Source: Blasia pusilla (taxonomy: Eukaryota > Marchantiophyta > Marchantiopsida > Blasiales). Taken from it: a stretch of DNA of 64,000 nucleotides. The position numbers were made by a program, and so were the translations under genes. The notes under the pieces were generated by a model, which worked only from the letters and a program-made list of their open reading frames with translations, ran no database searches and had not been told where the DNA came from. Location of the stretch: NCBI GenBank assembly GCA_050084515.1, contig CM114274.1:7254001-7318000 (forward strand), in the 5' to 3' direction. Below, one piece after another: positions 49,793 through 62,200 of this stretch; within the stretch, counting starts at the first letter, position 1, and the number at the start of each line of letters is the position of its first letter.

Positions 49793-50195
49793 TGTCGTGC
49801 GAATCCACATCGTCATACAACATACATCGCTGACATACCATACTCACATACATACATAATATAGACGAGAGCATACACAAACACAAGTGTACCACAATTG
49901 AAATCCGTGAAAGACCTACTGTCATAAAACACGTATAGAATCACATACAATCGAGCCAAACCCACTCCACGATGGGAGAATCCAAGTCGAAACTTGCGGG
50001 AACCACCATAGCCAAGAATTACTACACTATATTCTCCAACCTAAGAGCGGGCCCTACTGGAAAAGTCACCCTCAACTAAGTAACCCCCAACCCTATGTAT
50101 GAAACCACATCTCTACCTAGACACTACGACCCTACATAAGGTATGGCCTTTACTAGCACACTATACTCTACGACATATTCCGTATGGTCATGACA
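49793..50195 (-). mobile_element. Solo LTR of the E1 family
   Basis: On the minus strand it starts TGTCATGACCATACGG, follows the A then B order of E1 and ends GATTCGCACGACA. The 4-bp duplication CCTT flanks it (49789-49792 and 50196-50199). It is about 70 bp shorter than the E1 LTR because of an internal deletion. It proves that the mobile unit ends are TGTC and GACA and that A and B form one LTR. Confidence 0.9.
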
Positions 50196-50539
50196 CCTTC
50201 AAATCTATGCCATGGTGCCATCCAGACCGTCGTCATCAATCTTGTTCATGGATTAGCTAGCTCTCTATCGATTCACAAAGTTCTAGGGAAGAGAGTTTGT
50301 CAGAATTACGATAGGAGAGTTGATCGATCACAAATAAAAAGAAATTTCAAAGAGAATTGTGATCTTGGGGGTTTCTACAATTCTCAAGTTTCTGATTCCC
50401 AACTCTCCTCATCAACAAGCGCACACATCACGTGGGCCCTGCTATTAGTGTTCATTAAGCTCCTTGATTTTTTTGCTATTTTTAAGCCTATGGAGAAAAA
50501 AAAATAGTAAAAAATTCCAAAATTTTCATCTTTTTAATC

Positions 50540-50582
50540 ATTATATTTTGATGACGGTGCATCGCACGAGCATTTTTACTAG
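50540..50582 (+). mobile_element. Helitron 3' terminus
   Basis: The hairpin GTGCATCGCAC (about 50557-50567) is followed by TTTTTACTAG|T ending at 50582. The matching 5' end on the plus strand was not found. Confidence 0.6.
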
Positions 50583-50729
50583 TTAATCAAATTTGAAGTA
50601 AGACTAATGATTGAGATATTACTCAAAAATTTTAAAAGGTTTTTAAAATTAGTTTTGAAGAATTTTATTATTTGAGAAATCGAGAAATCCTATTGATTGA
50701 GAGGGCAAAGTGTTAAGACGAGGAGAGGT

Positions 50730-50770
50730 GTTCAAAAATAAGAAAACATACCCTCCAATAATAATATAGA
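50730..50770 (-). mobile_element. Helitron 5' terminus, reverse strand
   Basis: On the minus strand TCTATATTATTATTGGAGGG starts at 50770, preceded by A. It is the same family as the element at 13761-13940. No good 3' hairpin end was found for it within 200 bp. Confidence 0.5.
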
Positions 50771-50869
50771 TAAGAAAAAGATCATATTTATCAATATTTC
50801 TCCATTATGCCATAATAAGGAAACACTATTATCTATTATATTATCTAAGAAAAGGAGTAGGGAGAAAAA

Positions 50870-50960
50870 TCTATATCTATAATATTATTGGAGAGTGCCC
50901 TTTGATTTTTGCAAACTCCTCTCCTCTTGACACTTGGCACTTGGAGCCAATAGGAACATT
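50870..50960 (+). mobile_element. Helitron 5' terminus, forward strand
   Basis: TCTATAATATTATTGGAGAG followed by TGCCCTTTGATTTTTGCAAA and, further on, TTGACACTTGGCAC matches the start of the 36711-37001 Helitron. A CTAG at about 51207 could be the end, but no hairpin is clear. Confidence 0.5.
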
Positions 50961-51295
50961 TGAAATTGATTTAAAATGGCATTTGAGGATTTGGGAGAGG
51001 TAATTTAAAACCTCTCCCAATAATTTAGTGGAAGTTACCTCTAAAAGAGGGGGTGCCTTTATGCTTTCTTGGCTTGAGTGGATCCTCCGTAGAAGTGAGT
51101 AACATTTCCCACGAGTAGAAAAGTACATGTGTGCAAGAGGAGATGAGGAGCTAATGTCTGAGTGATTGTATGTTTCAAGATCATAGTTAATCTCACTCGC
51201 GTACTCTCACTAGTGTGTTATAACAAAAGGGATGAGGTTTATCTATACTTCTTCATTATGCCATGTGCCCTAAAACACATGGCATATGATAGTTG

Positions 51296-51725
51296 TCGTG
51301 CGAATACACATCGCTGCCAACATATATCGGCTGTCATCCAAAACACATGTCTAAGATCCATCTAGCTATGAATTCTAACATCTCTACATATGAACGATTA
51401 GACAATCCCAATATAAAATTGAATATGCACTCTAAACTCTGATGAAATCTTGAATCAACCGTGCTTCATCCAAACAACCATATTCATGATTTAGATACGC
51501 ATTGGTGTAACAGCAAGAGAAAGTATACACAAGGATTCCCAAAATGTGTGATCTCCTTATTGATCACTCCTAGCCCACTCTTCAAGAGAGAATCTAGGCT
51601 CAATACATCCACATCGTAGTGTATCACGGATCACAACAAGGGTGTGCAATCCCAAGGAGATGAACTCCAAATGAGCCTCATCCGAGGTATATCCCCGTGG
51701 GCATCTCCATGGGTGACATGTACAC
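51296..51725 (-). mobile_element. Third-family LTR fragment
   Basis: Starts on the plus strand TGTCGTGCGAATACACATCG and follows the solo LTR at 35939-36650 until about 51725 (GGGCATCTCCATGGGTGAC). It then passes into unrelated GC-rich repeats. Confidence 0.75.
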
Positions 51726-51829
51726 ACATGCAAGGTTGCACGGAAATGGACAAGTCCGTCCATGGGACGGACATGACCACGGATATGGAACACCGGGTGT
51801 GAGCACGGGTTTTTATGGCGCCAAGATCG

Positions 51830-52560
51830 AACACGCGGGCTCCACTTACGGGCCACCAGTGCGGGCTCTAATGAAGGGTGTCGGCCAAGATGTGGGCCTC
51901 GATTGTGACGCGGGCTGCAAGCGAGCGTGACATGCGGGCCTTGGAGCCCGTATGTGGGCTAGGTTGTGGGCTCATTGCGGGCCCTGAAGCCCGCGCGTAG
52001 GCTTGTTGCGGGCCTTGGAGCCTGCGTGCGGGCTAGGGTACGGGCCTTGAAGCCCACGTCCACACTGATTGCGAGCCGCTTGGGGGCCTAGGAGCCCGCA
52101 TGCAGGCGCTAGGGTGCGGGCCCTGAAGCCTGGCCTGCTTTCGGGCCAGGGAGCTGCATGCGGGCCTCTGAGCTTGCGCACGGGCTCATTTCAAGCCTTG
52201 GAGCCCACATGCAGGCTAGGTTGCAAGCCACAGAGCCCGAGTACGGCATGATTGCGGGCCTCGGAGCCCAGAAGTACGGGCTAGTTACGAGTCTTGGAGC
52301 CCGCGCAAAGCCGACGCGCGGACTCCAAGGCTTAGGCGGGTCGTAGTGCAGGCTCTATGTGGGCCCTGGAGTCCGCGTGCGGGCTAGGGCGCAGGCTCGC
52401 AGGTGAGCCGTTAAGCCTGACCACGGATAGCCCGCACTGCGGGCTCGTAGCGCGTGCAGAGCCCGCGTGCGGGGTGCTTGCGGGCCTTGGAGCCCGCATG
52501 CGAGCTAGGGCACGAGGCCGCGCACGGGATCCTTGCTAGTTGTGCGGGCCAGGGTTGTGG
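51830..52560. repeat. GC-rich degenerate tandem array with palindromic GCCCGCATGCGGGC core
   Basis: A unit of roughly 40-60 bp is built from GCGGGCCTTGGAGCCCGC and TGCGGGCTAGG words, repeated over a dozen times with many changes. Each unit can fold on itself. GC content is far above that of the surroundings. Borders are abrupt on the right (52560, AT-rich). Confidence 0.8.
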
Positions 52561-53312
52561 ATGAGCCTTGTCATTCAAGTGAGGTTTTAAATAAATTTTG
52601 TCACTATTATGGTTTGGGTGATTGATGGTTTGAGAGGTTGGAATAGGGTTATTATAGGAGAATATAGGTTAGTTAGAAATGAGAGTAATTGATGAATTTC
52701 AGATCCTAGTGGTGAAGAAAGGAATGAAAATATTAAAATAGATTCGAATAGGATGGTTGTATTGCAAAATAGGTCTGTTGGAAATTGAAAGTAAGTCAAG
52801 AAGTAAGGATAGATCAGGAAGGAATCTAGTAGGAGAATAAAAGTAGGTTTATTAAAGAAAATTAATGGAGATGGTTTAGTAATCAATTGTAAGTGGGGGT
52901 AGATGATTTGGGGAGTTAGAAGGGTTCATTCTCTTCCTTCCATCCTCCCCTATATAAACTTGCTTATTTTTTGTATACCCTCACAATTTCATTCCTCCCT
53001 TCATATCTCTCTCTCTCTCTCTCAAGTTTTGTTTTCTCTATAGACCACAGGTAGCTGAACTTGATAAGTGAGAATATGTTTTTCCATTAGATAACCTTGA
53101 TACTAAAGATATTTCGGTTATCTAGGTTAGCAATAGTATATTGATCTTTCTTTTTCATAGTGAGTGTTCCAAGTTTTGTTATTGGAGCATTCACGGACAA
53201 TATTTGATGTAATTTGCATACATATTACTAATCGATATATACTAATATTGACAAAGTAAATTATTTCGAATTTTCCAAATATTGTTGGGTGGGATTAGTG
53301 AGTGTATGTAGT
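52561..53312. other. AT-rich spacer with TATA-like site and short CT run
   Basis: Contains CCTATATAAACTTGC at about 52949 and a short CT run at about 53008-53022 ahead of the transposase fragment. It may be the promoter side of that transposon. No gene seen. Confidence 0.4.
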
Positions 53313-54045
53313 CATGACCAAAGCCAGAGAACTCCAACAGATTATGAAGGAACATTGGGAAGAAGTACAGATGGAAGGTGGAACATCAAGCAGATGGCAG
53401 TGCAAGTTTTGTTCCTATTCTATGTAAACCTTTCATAGCACGCGGATGGTGGAGTATTTCACACGAGAGAGACGAAAGATAAAGGATGGAAATCAGGATA
53501 CCCATCATGCCAAATTATGTGAAGGTTCCTCCCAACGTGCAACGGGATCTCCGAAACAAGGTTCTAGTGGGAAACGGACAAAGAAGGGAAGCGAGACCTT
53601 CAAGTGAAGTGGAAGAGACGACTCCATTACAAATAGGTTTGCAACAAACACGAAATAATATTTATGTTGTACAAAATGTTGATAGGGTTGCGGACATGCC
53701 ACCAAGTGATAGTCTTGAGGAATGCATAAGAGTTGTTGGGCCCATTCGAGGGAGTAGTAGTTATAGGAAGAAGAATTAATTAATAGAAGTTGCGAATGAC
53801 ATGTGGGCGAAGTGTTTCTACGAATGTGGAATACCATTCAACGTAGTACGGCAGAATGCTTTCAAAGAAGCAGTATTGGCAACAACAAAGGTGAAGGGTT
53901 ACTCAGGTCTTAGTTACAATTTGTTGTGCATCACCCTACTTGAGAAACATATGGGGAAGGTGAAGGAAAAGGTGGATGGCATATTGGATAATTTGCATTT
54001 GGGGGACACGATCATAACGGATTCTTGGACCAATATGAGAAGTAT
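53313..54045 (+). pseudogene. hAT-type transposase fragment (BED finger and DUF659 start), interrupted
   Basis: Begins MTKARELQQIMKEHWEEV, then WQCKFCSYS with a following H-rich stretch, a BED-type zinc finger. After a broken linker the DUF659 domain starts at 53801: ANDMWAKCFYECGIPFNVVR ... LLEKHMGKVKEKVDGIL ... DTIITDSWTNMRSI. At that point the copia LTR begins, so the catalytic RNase H-like and dimerisation parts are missing. They were not found after the copia element. A TAA near 53426 and further stops show prior decay. Confidence 0.75.
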
Positions 54046-54779
54046 TGAAGATTGAGTTACAGTCAAGCTCATGAGACATCTGAACTGCTATATTTGGTAC
54101 TCACATAAAGTAGGGAAGCTTAATCTTCGTTAGTCAGTTAAGCGTGATTATCTTAACTAGGGTTAGTTAATCACATTAGTCTAACTCGAGACTAAGGTTA
54201 GTTTTAGGATTGCTTGTACGTACCCTATATAATTGAGAAGGGGACCAACCTCCACTCATTTTCTAATTGCAAACTTTGTTCTCCATGGTCGTGTGTGTGT
54301 GTGAGAGAGTTGTTTTCCACCAGTTATGCTTGTTTAGTAGTTTTCCACATGCTATCAGAGCGATAGGAGAACATCACTTGAAATTGTTGGTGTTTGAGGA
54401 GAGAAGAGAGACAAGAGAAAGCATAATCTCAGTTTGGGAGAAGGAAGTTTTATTCAGAGCTCAGTGGGTGCAGATTTCAAGTGGAGCTTTGACGATGATA
54501 AAACTTTGGAGGCATTTTTTAAGGCTTTCCCAATCGAGTTAGCCGTTTGGGTCCACAGCGGCTAAGATAACGTCAAAGGCTAGTTCTAGTAATCTTGTAG
54601 AGCACATCGAGAGCTTTTCAATGCATCCAAAATCATTTGATTATGACATTTTGAGCTCATGCAGTAGCAATTTTCAGTGTAGGAAAGTGCAATTAGTGAA
54701 GAAAAGTTTTGCAGTCTACTCTCTACAAGCCAATTTCGACTAGTTCTTTCATGCAATTGATCAATTTTGGCAAATTTCA

Positions 54780-55800
54780 GGTCGATTTCTGTGTGGGAGT
54801 GGTCTACGCTTCAATTGGAGCAGTAGAAAGCCTGAAATGACGTATTTGTTAGTGAAATCGTTTGTCATGGAGTATTACTCAGGAGTAGTCATAAGCGAAA
54901 AGCTAGATAAGCAGAGTTACAATGTCTTGAAGTTTTACATGAAATAATTTCTCATGGGTCAAGAACTATGGGAGCTTGTCATAGGTGATGAGGCCAAGCC
55001 AGAAGGTGACTCAACAAACTTGAATGTTCGCACCTAGAACAAACATGCAAGGCAAGTAATCGACTACATTTCAATAACGGTCAGTTCGCCAATGATAAGT
55101 CACATTCAAGATGTTGATACTCCGAAGTAGGCCTGGGATGCATTGGAAAAGCTATCCCAGACATCTACAAAGGCTAGAAAGCTTCAATTGAAACAATAAT
55201 TGAACGAAGTGAGGAAAGGATCGTAGAGCATCAATGATTATATTTTGAGTATCAAATATATTGTTGATCTATTGAATAGCATTGGAGTGACAGAAGAAGA
55301 TGATGATCTGATTTTATTCACTCTTCAAGGCATTCAAAAGGATTACAAGTCCTTTAAGACCTCTATCTCTGTACTCATGTCCGAGTCCTTTAGAGCTATA
55401 CAATGACCCGCTGCATTTTTTTTAAAGCTCCTGTCGGCTTTAAAAAAATAGAGAGAGAAGTATCCAACCTTTCAAGAGTTAGTTCCTCTGTTAATCAATG
55501 AAGAGATGCGCCTAGTAGGCAGCGATAGCTTGCCTAGTCTCAAAGAGAGTGCGCTATTTGCAGGTTATGGATCAAACAAAGGCAGGGATCATGGTAGAAA
55601 CTTTCGTGGTCGTGGTGGATATCAAGCATATGGAGGAAGAGGCACTCAATATAATGTCGCACAATCAACTACAAACCATTATCACACACAATCATAAGAT
55701 GGTGATGGTGGAAACCATTGGGGTCGAGATCAGCAGCAGAGGGTCCATGGATCTTGCAATTACTGTGGGATAAAGGGTCACTATGCAAAGTTTTGCTTCA
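54780..55800 (+). pseudogene. Copia gag
   Basis: Blocks: a degraded N-terminal core, AWDALEKLSQTSTKARKLQL, INDYILSIKYIVDLLNSIGV, EEDDDLILFTLQGIQKDYKS, and the glycine-rich GRNFRGRGGYQAYGGRG. It ends with the zinc knuckle CNYCGIKGHYAKFC (about 55758-55799). A short insertion with TAA/TAG stops interrupts it at 55400-55460. Confidence 0.8.
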
Positions 55801-55949
55801 AGAAGAAGGCAGATATGAGAACAGGAGCCTTACAACAATAAAACTATGTGAAGCAACTACACCAAGAGCAATACCAAGAATAACAACATTCACAAACACA
55901 ACATCTCTTGGTCATGACTCATCATATGAGAGCAACGGTCAAGAAAGAC

Positions 55950-58945
55950 TCGACAGGAGATTGTTACATTAACTTTGGTACATCAAATCATATGACCTCG
56001 CAAGCCAAATGGTTAAGTAGTTTGGAGCTGGTGAAAGATCTTGCAATTGTCCTCACAGGAGATGATACTCAACATCATATCATGCATACTGTTAAAGTTC
56101 CAATAACATCAGATGGTCTTTGTGCTCTTGGAAATGTTCTCTATGTTCCTACAATTGCAAGAAACTTGATCTCTGTAGGATAGATAGTAGAACAAGGTTA
56201 TCAAATGAAGTTTAACGCAGATGATTGTTTTATTGAAATAATGGATGACGAGACTACGATAGCCAAAGGAACTAGATGTGGAAAAATGTTCAAATTAGAT
56301 GTTTCTATGCTTGAGATTCAAAGAGCAATATATGGTCAAACCGGCCAACAAGTCACAAATGTAAATGTGTGACATAAAAGAATTGGACATATGAATCTTC
56401 AAAGATTACAGAGTCTTTCAGCATCTAATATAGTAATAGGACTCCCTAAATTAGCAAGTCCTGTTAAGTTAAAGGTATGTCATACTTGCCAATTTGGAAA
56501 ACAAGCTAGATTTTCTTTTCCAAAGCAAGGTAGAAGAGCATCCAGGATATTGGAGTTGATCCACAGTGATGTGTGGACAAAATCACAACATAGCCTTAGT
56601 GGTTGCCAGTACTTTGTTTGATTTATTGATGACTTCTCTAGGTATATATGGGTATGCTTTCTGAAAGCCAAGTTAGAGGTATTCTTAGTGTTCCAAATAT
56701 TCAGAGTTCTAGTAGAGAAGCAGACTAGAGAACACATTCTGAAATTGCGTTGGGATGGAGGAGGAGAGTATCTTTCAATAGAGTTTGATGACTATTTACG
56801 TCAAAATGGCATCCAACGTCAAGTGACTTGCCGTTATACTCCACAACAAAATGTAGTGGTTGAGAGGAAGAATCGACATATTGCTGAAGCGACACAAGCT
56901 ATGCTGAATGGGAAGAACATGCCTAAGGTATATTTGGCAGAGGCTATAGCATGTGTAGTCTTCTTAATCAACCGAACTCTAACAATATGAGTTCATGATA
57001 AAAATCCATACAAAGTCTTCATAGGAAGAAAACTTGATTTTTCCTTCTAAAGTATTTGGCTATATTTATTATGCTCATGTTCCTTCAGAGAGACGTCAGA
57101 AATTAGACCCCAAATATGAAAGATGTATCTTCATTGGCTATGCCGATGAAACTAAGGGATATAAGTGCTACATTCCATCCTCGAGGCAACTTATTATTAG
57201 TCGCGATATTCCATGGACGGGAAGAGTACGTATCCAGTCTGTTGACACTAGTCAGAGCTCAAGTCAGATGTTAGAGGCATCTACCTCTAAACAACAACTT
57301 TGTAGATCAAGTAGAGTTACAAATCCAATTCATAGATTCATAAATGAAGGTTTCCTTGCGACATATCATGCATATATGATGACTACCCTTGAGGACAGGA
57401 TCCGAGTTGTTTTGAAGAAGCTGCAAGCAAAGTCCAATAGATTGAAGCTATGGAGGAAGAGCTTGCTACATTAAGACATCAACAGACATGAGAGCTGGTT
57501 GATATACTTTCTGGTAAGGAAGCTATTGGTTGCAAATGGGTTTACAAAGTCAAGCGCAATCAAGATGGTACAATTAACAGATACAAAGCGAGATTGGTAG
57601 CTAAGGGCTATGCACAACAATATGGTATCGATTATGAGGAAATATTTAGCCTTGTTGCAAACATGACGACTACGAGAACAATGGTTGTAATTGTAGTAAG
57701 TGAGAAGTAGAGATTATATCATATTGACGTCAAGAATGCCTTCTTGAATGGAGATCTATACGATGAGGTATATATGACTCAACCATATGGATACGAGCAT
57801 CCCAAGTTTCCATTTCGCGTACGCAGGTTGAAGAAAGCTCTATACAGGGTCAAACAAGGTCCAAGAGCTTGGTATGGCAAGATTACATACGTCCTATAAG
57901 AGTTAGGTTTTAGGGTATGTGATTCCGACTCCTTGTCATATGTCTTGAAAGGACAAGATCATATCATTGTGTTTTATGTTGACTATCTCATGATTATTGG
58001 GAGTATTGAAGAAATTGTACAACAAGTCAAGCTTAAGTTACGAGCAGAATTTGATATGAAGGACTTGGAAGAGCTCAAGCACTTCCTTGGTATTGAGTTT
58101 ATAAAGGTTGGAGAGAGCATGTGGTTACTACAACGACAATATGCTCTTCATATGCTTTCAAAATATGGTATGACGGCTTGTAAGCCAATCTCTACACCGT
58201 TGGACCAGAGCGTGAAGCTAAGAGTGGATGAAGGAGAGTTGCTTGCAGATTCTAACATGTACATCCGCATGGTTGGTTGTTTGATCTATCTAACTATAAC
58301 CAGACCAGATTTGAACTATGTTGTTGGCTCAGTGAGCCAATCTATGCAAACATATCGAAAAACTCACCTTGATGCTGTGAGGAGGATTATGCCGTATGTG
58401 AAATCTCTATTCAATTTAGGCTTCAATTTGAACCTTCTCCGAGTTTTCAGTTACACGGGATTTATAGATGCTGATTGGGCATGAAGCGTGTTTGATTTAC
58501 ACTCCACATCTGGTTATTCATTACTTTGGGAAGCGCAGCTATAAGTTGGGCTTCAAAGAAGCAACCTATAGTTGCTTTATCTTTAATAGAGGCTGAGTAC
58601 AGAGGAGCAACCAATGTAGCATGAGAGGCGGTGTGGCTTCATCGATTACTTGTTGAGATTGGTATTAGTAACTTAGGATCTAGTGCAATATATGCAGACA
58701 ATATTAGTAGCATGAAGCTTGCTAATAACCCTGTGTTTCATGCTCGTATAAAGCATGTTGATGTGCACTATCATTCTATCAGAGAGAAAGTGCTTGTAGG
58801 AGAAATTGATCTTGTGTATATAGGTACAGATCAGCAAATTGCTGATATCTTTACAAAAGCATTGTCTAGAGATAAGTTTGAGATGTTTAGAAATGATTTA
58901 GGCGTAAGAGATATCAATAAGAGCTTGAGGGGGAGTATTGAAGAT
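55950..58945 (+). pseudogene. Copia pol: protease, integrase, reverse transcriptase, RNase H
   Basis: Protease: CYINFGTSNHMT, with the catalytic DSG changed to NFG. Integrase: HKRIGHMN, CHTCQFGKQARFSF, IHSDVW, FIDDFSRYIWV and RWDGGGEYLS. Reverse transcriptase: [37 protein letters not shown] and FYVDYLMIIG, where YVDD has become YVDY. RNase H: YADNISSMKLANNPVFHART-like block, then HVDVHYHSIREKV and ADIFTKALSRDKF. Stops near 56180, 56372, 56623, 56990, 57490, 57710 and 57898 and changes of frame make it nonfunctional. Confidence 0.9.
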
Positions 58946-59122
58946 TGAGTTACACTCAAGCTCATGAGACACCTGAATTGCTACATTTGGTACTCACACG
59001 AAGTATGGAACCTTAATTTTGGTTAGTTAGTTGAGCGCGATTATCTTAACTAGGGTTAGTTAATCACAATTAGTCTAACTTGAGACTCTCATCACCTTCT
59101 ATTTCACATCTTGAGTCTCTTA

Positions 59123-59924
59123 TGTCACTCTTGAGTGTATGGTTTTGGGATTGCTTGCTCTTGCAATGAGAGTGGATCACCCCTCTTGGGAGAGTAACTT
59201 GATCATGGTCTATTCAAGAGGTTTCTAAAGTATGGTGTGTGTGGAGATGAGAGGCTTTTCACCTTAGAGGAGTTTAGTCATACTAAAATAGTGAATTTTT
59301 TGGCTTGTTATTTTCCCAATGAGAGTGGATTACTCCTCTTAGGAGAATAATTATGCCAAAACCCATTCTTGAGGAGAGTAGAGAATGTCTGTCAAGCATG
59401 GATTGGGATGGAGCACGAGTTGTGCCCGACTTTCCTTTCCTCAATCCTTAACATGTCAAGGTACTCTTTGTAGATAGGCACCGGTTCACTCGCTATTTAG
59501 TTTATCACTTTGGGGAGGCATTCATGAACGAGGTCATGCAATCTCCAACTCCGGTGATTTTTCCTATCGTCACATATGGAAGTACATGTACATGGGATTG
59601 TACTTTGTATGTCCTTATATAGCGATCCATGGACGTCAATAGGCCTGCTCAAGTAGGGTTTAACACTAGTTGTGCTATCTTCCTCGTGTACAAGGGTAAA
59701 GTAGTTTATAGGGATTTTATAGTTAGGAATTTTGGGGTCCGATGTTACGAAGAAGTGATCGCCTCGGCACTTCCATTTGTGATACTTGTGGTGAGAGAAT
59801 GGAGAGTATACATAATAATTTTGTATTAAAAAAAAGAACTTCTTAGAGAGTTCACCTTACATCGACGACGTCTACGGCAGCTAGAAGGCCCGCCCTTACT
59901 CGAAGAAAAGCTCTCGATACGACA
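59123..59924 (+). repeat. LTR of a gag-bearing retroelement (second copy at 1-643)
   Basis: TGTCACTCTTGAGTG at 59123 and ATACGACA at 59924 are candidate ends of the TGTC...GACA type. It contains an open region (about 59480-59830) reading RFTRYLVYHFGEAFMNEVMQ ... MDVNRPAQVGFNTSC ... VREWRVYIIILY that is also kept at 324-587. The boundary at 59123 is inferred only from the TGTC sequence. Confidence 0.5.
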
Positions 59925-59991
59925 AATGATGCTTCCACTAAGAGATCTTTGAGGCGGTAGATTGTGTTTGCAAGTTGGAGTCTTATCAAGA

Positions 59992-61000
59992 TGACTACTT
60001 TTGATAGTACTTCATCAATGGGAATTGAGGATCTTCTCCGAACTTTGACAATATTGTTGAGCCAGCAAGGAGGAATTCACATAAGAGAGCAAAGATCGAC
60101 AAGGGCTCTCCAAGCGATTGTAAAGAAGTTGGGGAGATTTGATGGGGGAACATCACCAAGTATGTTCGAGAGTGCGTCTGTGAGATGGAGGTAAACCGTG
60201 TATCGGAAGGTGATATGGTGTCAAGTTTTGAGTTAGATGTAATACCATAGATCCGTAGTCAAGTAAAGAAGTTGAGAGCAGAAAATCCAATCTCGTGGGA
60301 GGAGTATGAGCACTTGCTGAAAGGAGAATTCTTCGATATTGATGTGGATCGGGTGACTAAGAGGAGTTCTCTAGAATGGATAGAGCAACGTCCAGGGAAG
60401 GGAATGACTCCATATGAATTGTTGCGTGAGTTTAAGAAGCGGTTTTTTCAGCTTTCTTCTTCCGAAAGGGCAACTCTAGACTTAGGAAAACTGAGTTATT
60501 CCTTGAGGCGGTGGATGAGAATTTGGAGGATAAGCTTTTCATAATGTTGGCGGACAAGACCAAAAAGGAGATGTCAGCACTAATTGGAAGAAAGTGGAAG
60601 AAGTTGTTGCTATCCTCACAAACCAAAGTCGAAGTAGAGGTAGAGCCGCACTATTCAAGTCAGAGGTATCAATTTCAAATCCATTGCCTAAGCCTGTGTC
60701 AGCAAAACTTGAAGATTCGACTATTGATGAGTTGGTAAAAGGTTTGAGAGAGTTGAGAGTAGAAATGGCTGAGCTTAAACTTGATAGGAATCCTAATGTT
60801 GGTGCTCCTTTGACAAGTAGGAACTTTGTGAGAAGATATATATGGTGTGATAGTGTTGAGCATCAACGTCGAGAATGTGACGAATTTTCGGAAGCTCTTA
60901 GGAATGGAATAGTAAACTTCAAAGATGGGAAGATTCATTTAATGTAGACTGGTATGCCACTGACTACCAACTTTGGTAGAGGAGGAATGAAAGGCTTAGT
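59992..61000 (+). pseudogene. Gag of a Ty3/gypsy-like element, truncated
   Basis: ATG at 59992 (MTTFDSTSSMGIEDLLRTLT). The region continues with VKKLGRFDGG, SWEEYEHLLKGEFFDIDVD, YELLREFKKRFFQLSSSERA, a frame change near 60490, DENLEDKLFIMLADKTKKEM and a knuckle-like YIWCDSVEHQRREC whose first Cys codon is TAT. The following FSEALRNGIVNFKDGKIHLM is the usual tail after such a knuckle. No pol follows, so the element is truncated. Confidence 0.7.
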
Positions 61001-61669
61001 GAGAAGTCAAGTAGGAGTTGCCACTATGACATTAGATTCTGATACCTTTGCGATAAAATAGAAGCGCCTATTCTATCTATGGCTAAAAGTGAATCATTAC
61101 AATTTCCTCGAGAAGTGATGATACGAGGGGCAGGGACTATCTGTCATCTGACTGGATGGAATGATCCAGTGGAAGCTGGGTGTGTTAAAGCATACCTTGC
61201 ACAAAAGAAACGTGTGTGCTTGATTTTGGACCAAATCGGATGAATGTTGGGCAAGAGGAAAATCGAGCAAGAAGCGAATGTAAGGAGGGCATAATGGTGT
61301 TTGATTGTGCAAGATTTTGTGAGAGCTGAATTTTCCATTGGAAAGATTGCAAAAATCTGAGTCCAACAGTGAAAACATGACCATAACTAGAGCTCATTTG
61401 AGAAAGATTCCAAAAGATTCCTTGTAGCCACATAGATTCCCTGAGATGAGCGGATCATCGGTGTGGAAAGGGTAGAAGAGCAGCGCTGGAACTATTGTGC
61501 GAATCATCAGTACTTAAGTTCTAATAGCCCTTGTTTGGAAAATGAGAAGGAGTGAGGAGGAGGAGAGCCCTTCATTCAATCGGAATTGAAGTTCCGATTT
61601 CCCTTGTGAACGTGGTTCAGAAAAGACAAGGAAGAAGCTACCATGTAGCTTTCCCTCGGTGCACTGGTG
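61001..61669. other. Spacer between the gag fragment and the third-family LTR fragment
   Basis: No recognisable protein domain. The minus-strand openings at 61097-61433 overlap in several frames and look like chance. Confidence 0.4.
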
Positions 61670-62200
61670 TAACAACAAGAGAAAATATACACAAGGATTC
61701 CCAAAATGTGTGATCTCCTTATTGATGACTCCTAGCCCATTCTTCAAGAGAGAATCCATGCTCAATACATCCACGTTGCAGTGTATCATAGATCCCAACA
61801 AGGGTCTGCAATCCTAAGGAGATGAGCTCCAAATGAGCCTCATCCGAGGTATATCCCCTTGGGCACCTCCATGGGTAACCTGTACACACAGGTCACCTCC
61901 CTCCTAGCAGGTCACTACCAATCTGTAGCACACCCATACTAGCTCCCTAACAACTACCCATGTAGTTCCCTCATGAGACCAACTACCAACTAACCAACGA
62001 CCCTATAGGTCCAAGTGGAGCCATACATGGCTGGGAAGGTCAACCTCTCCAAGGTTGCCACTCCTCATAAAGGAAAGGGTGACCTACACTCGTAGATCAA
62101 CTCCTAAGAGCAAGTCACATATGACCTCTCAAAATAGGGAAGTACAAGACCCCTCTAAGGCCTCGATACGATTTCGCCCTACGCCTCATCTACCATGACA
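61670..62200 (-). mobile_element. Third-family LTR fragment
   Basis: Matches 36143-36650 on the same strand, ending with the TGTCATGGTAGATGAGG start (minus strand) at 62200. The other end is truncated near 61670, and no target duplication is visible. Confidence 0.8.

Larger units (their letters stand above)
54046..59087 (+). mobile_element. Ty1/copia retrotransposon inserted in the hAT fragment
   Basis: 5' LTR 54046-54349 (TGAAGATTGAGTTACA ... TTTTCCACA); primer binding site at 54350 (TGCTATCAGAGC versus the tRNA-Met complement TGGTATCAGAGC); gag-pol; polypurine tract GCTTGAGGGGGAG at 58923-58935; 3' LTR from 58939, cut off at about 59087. Copia domain order (integrase before RT) is clear. 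It is inactive by many stops and frame changes. A reverse-strand fragment of the same family lies at 680-1500. Confidence 0.9.
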
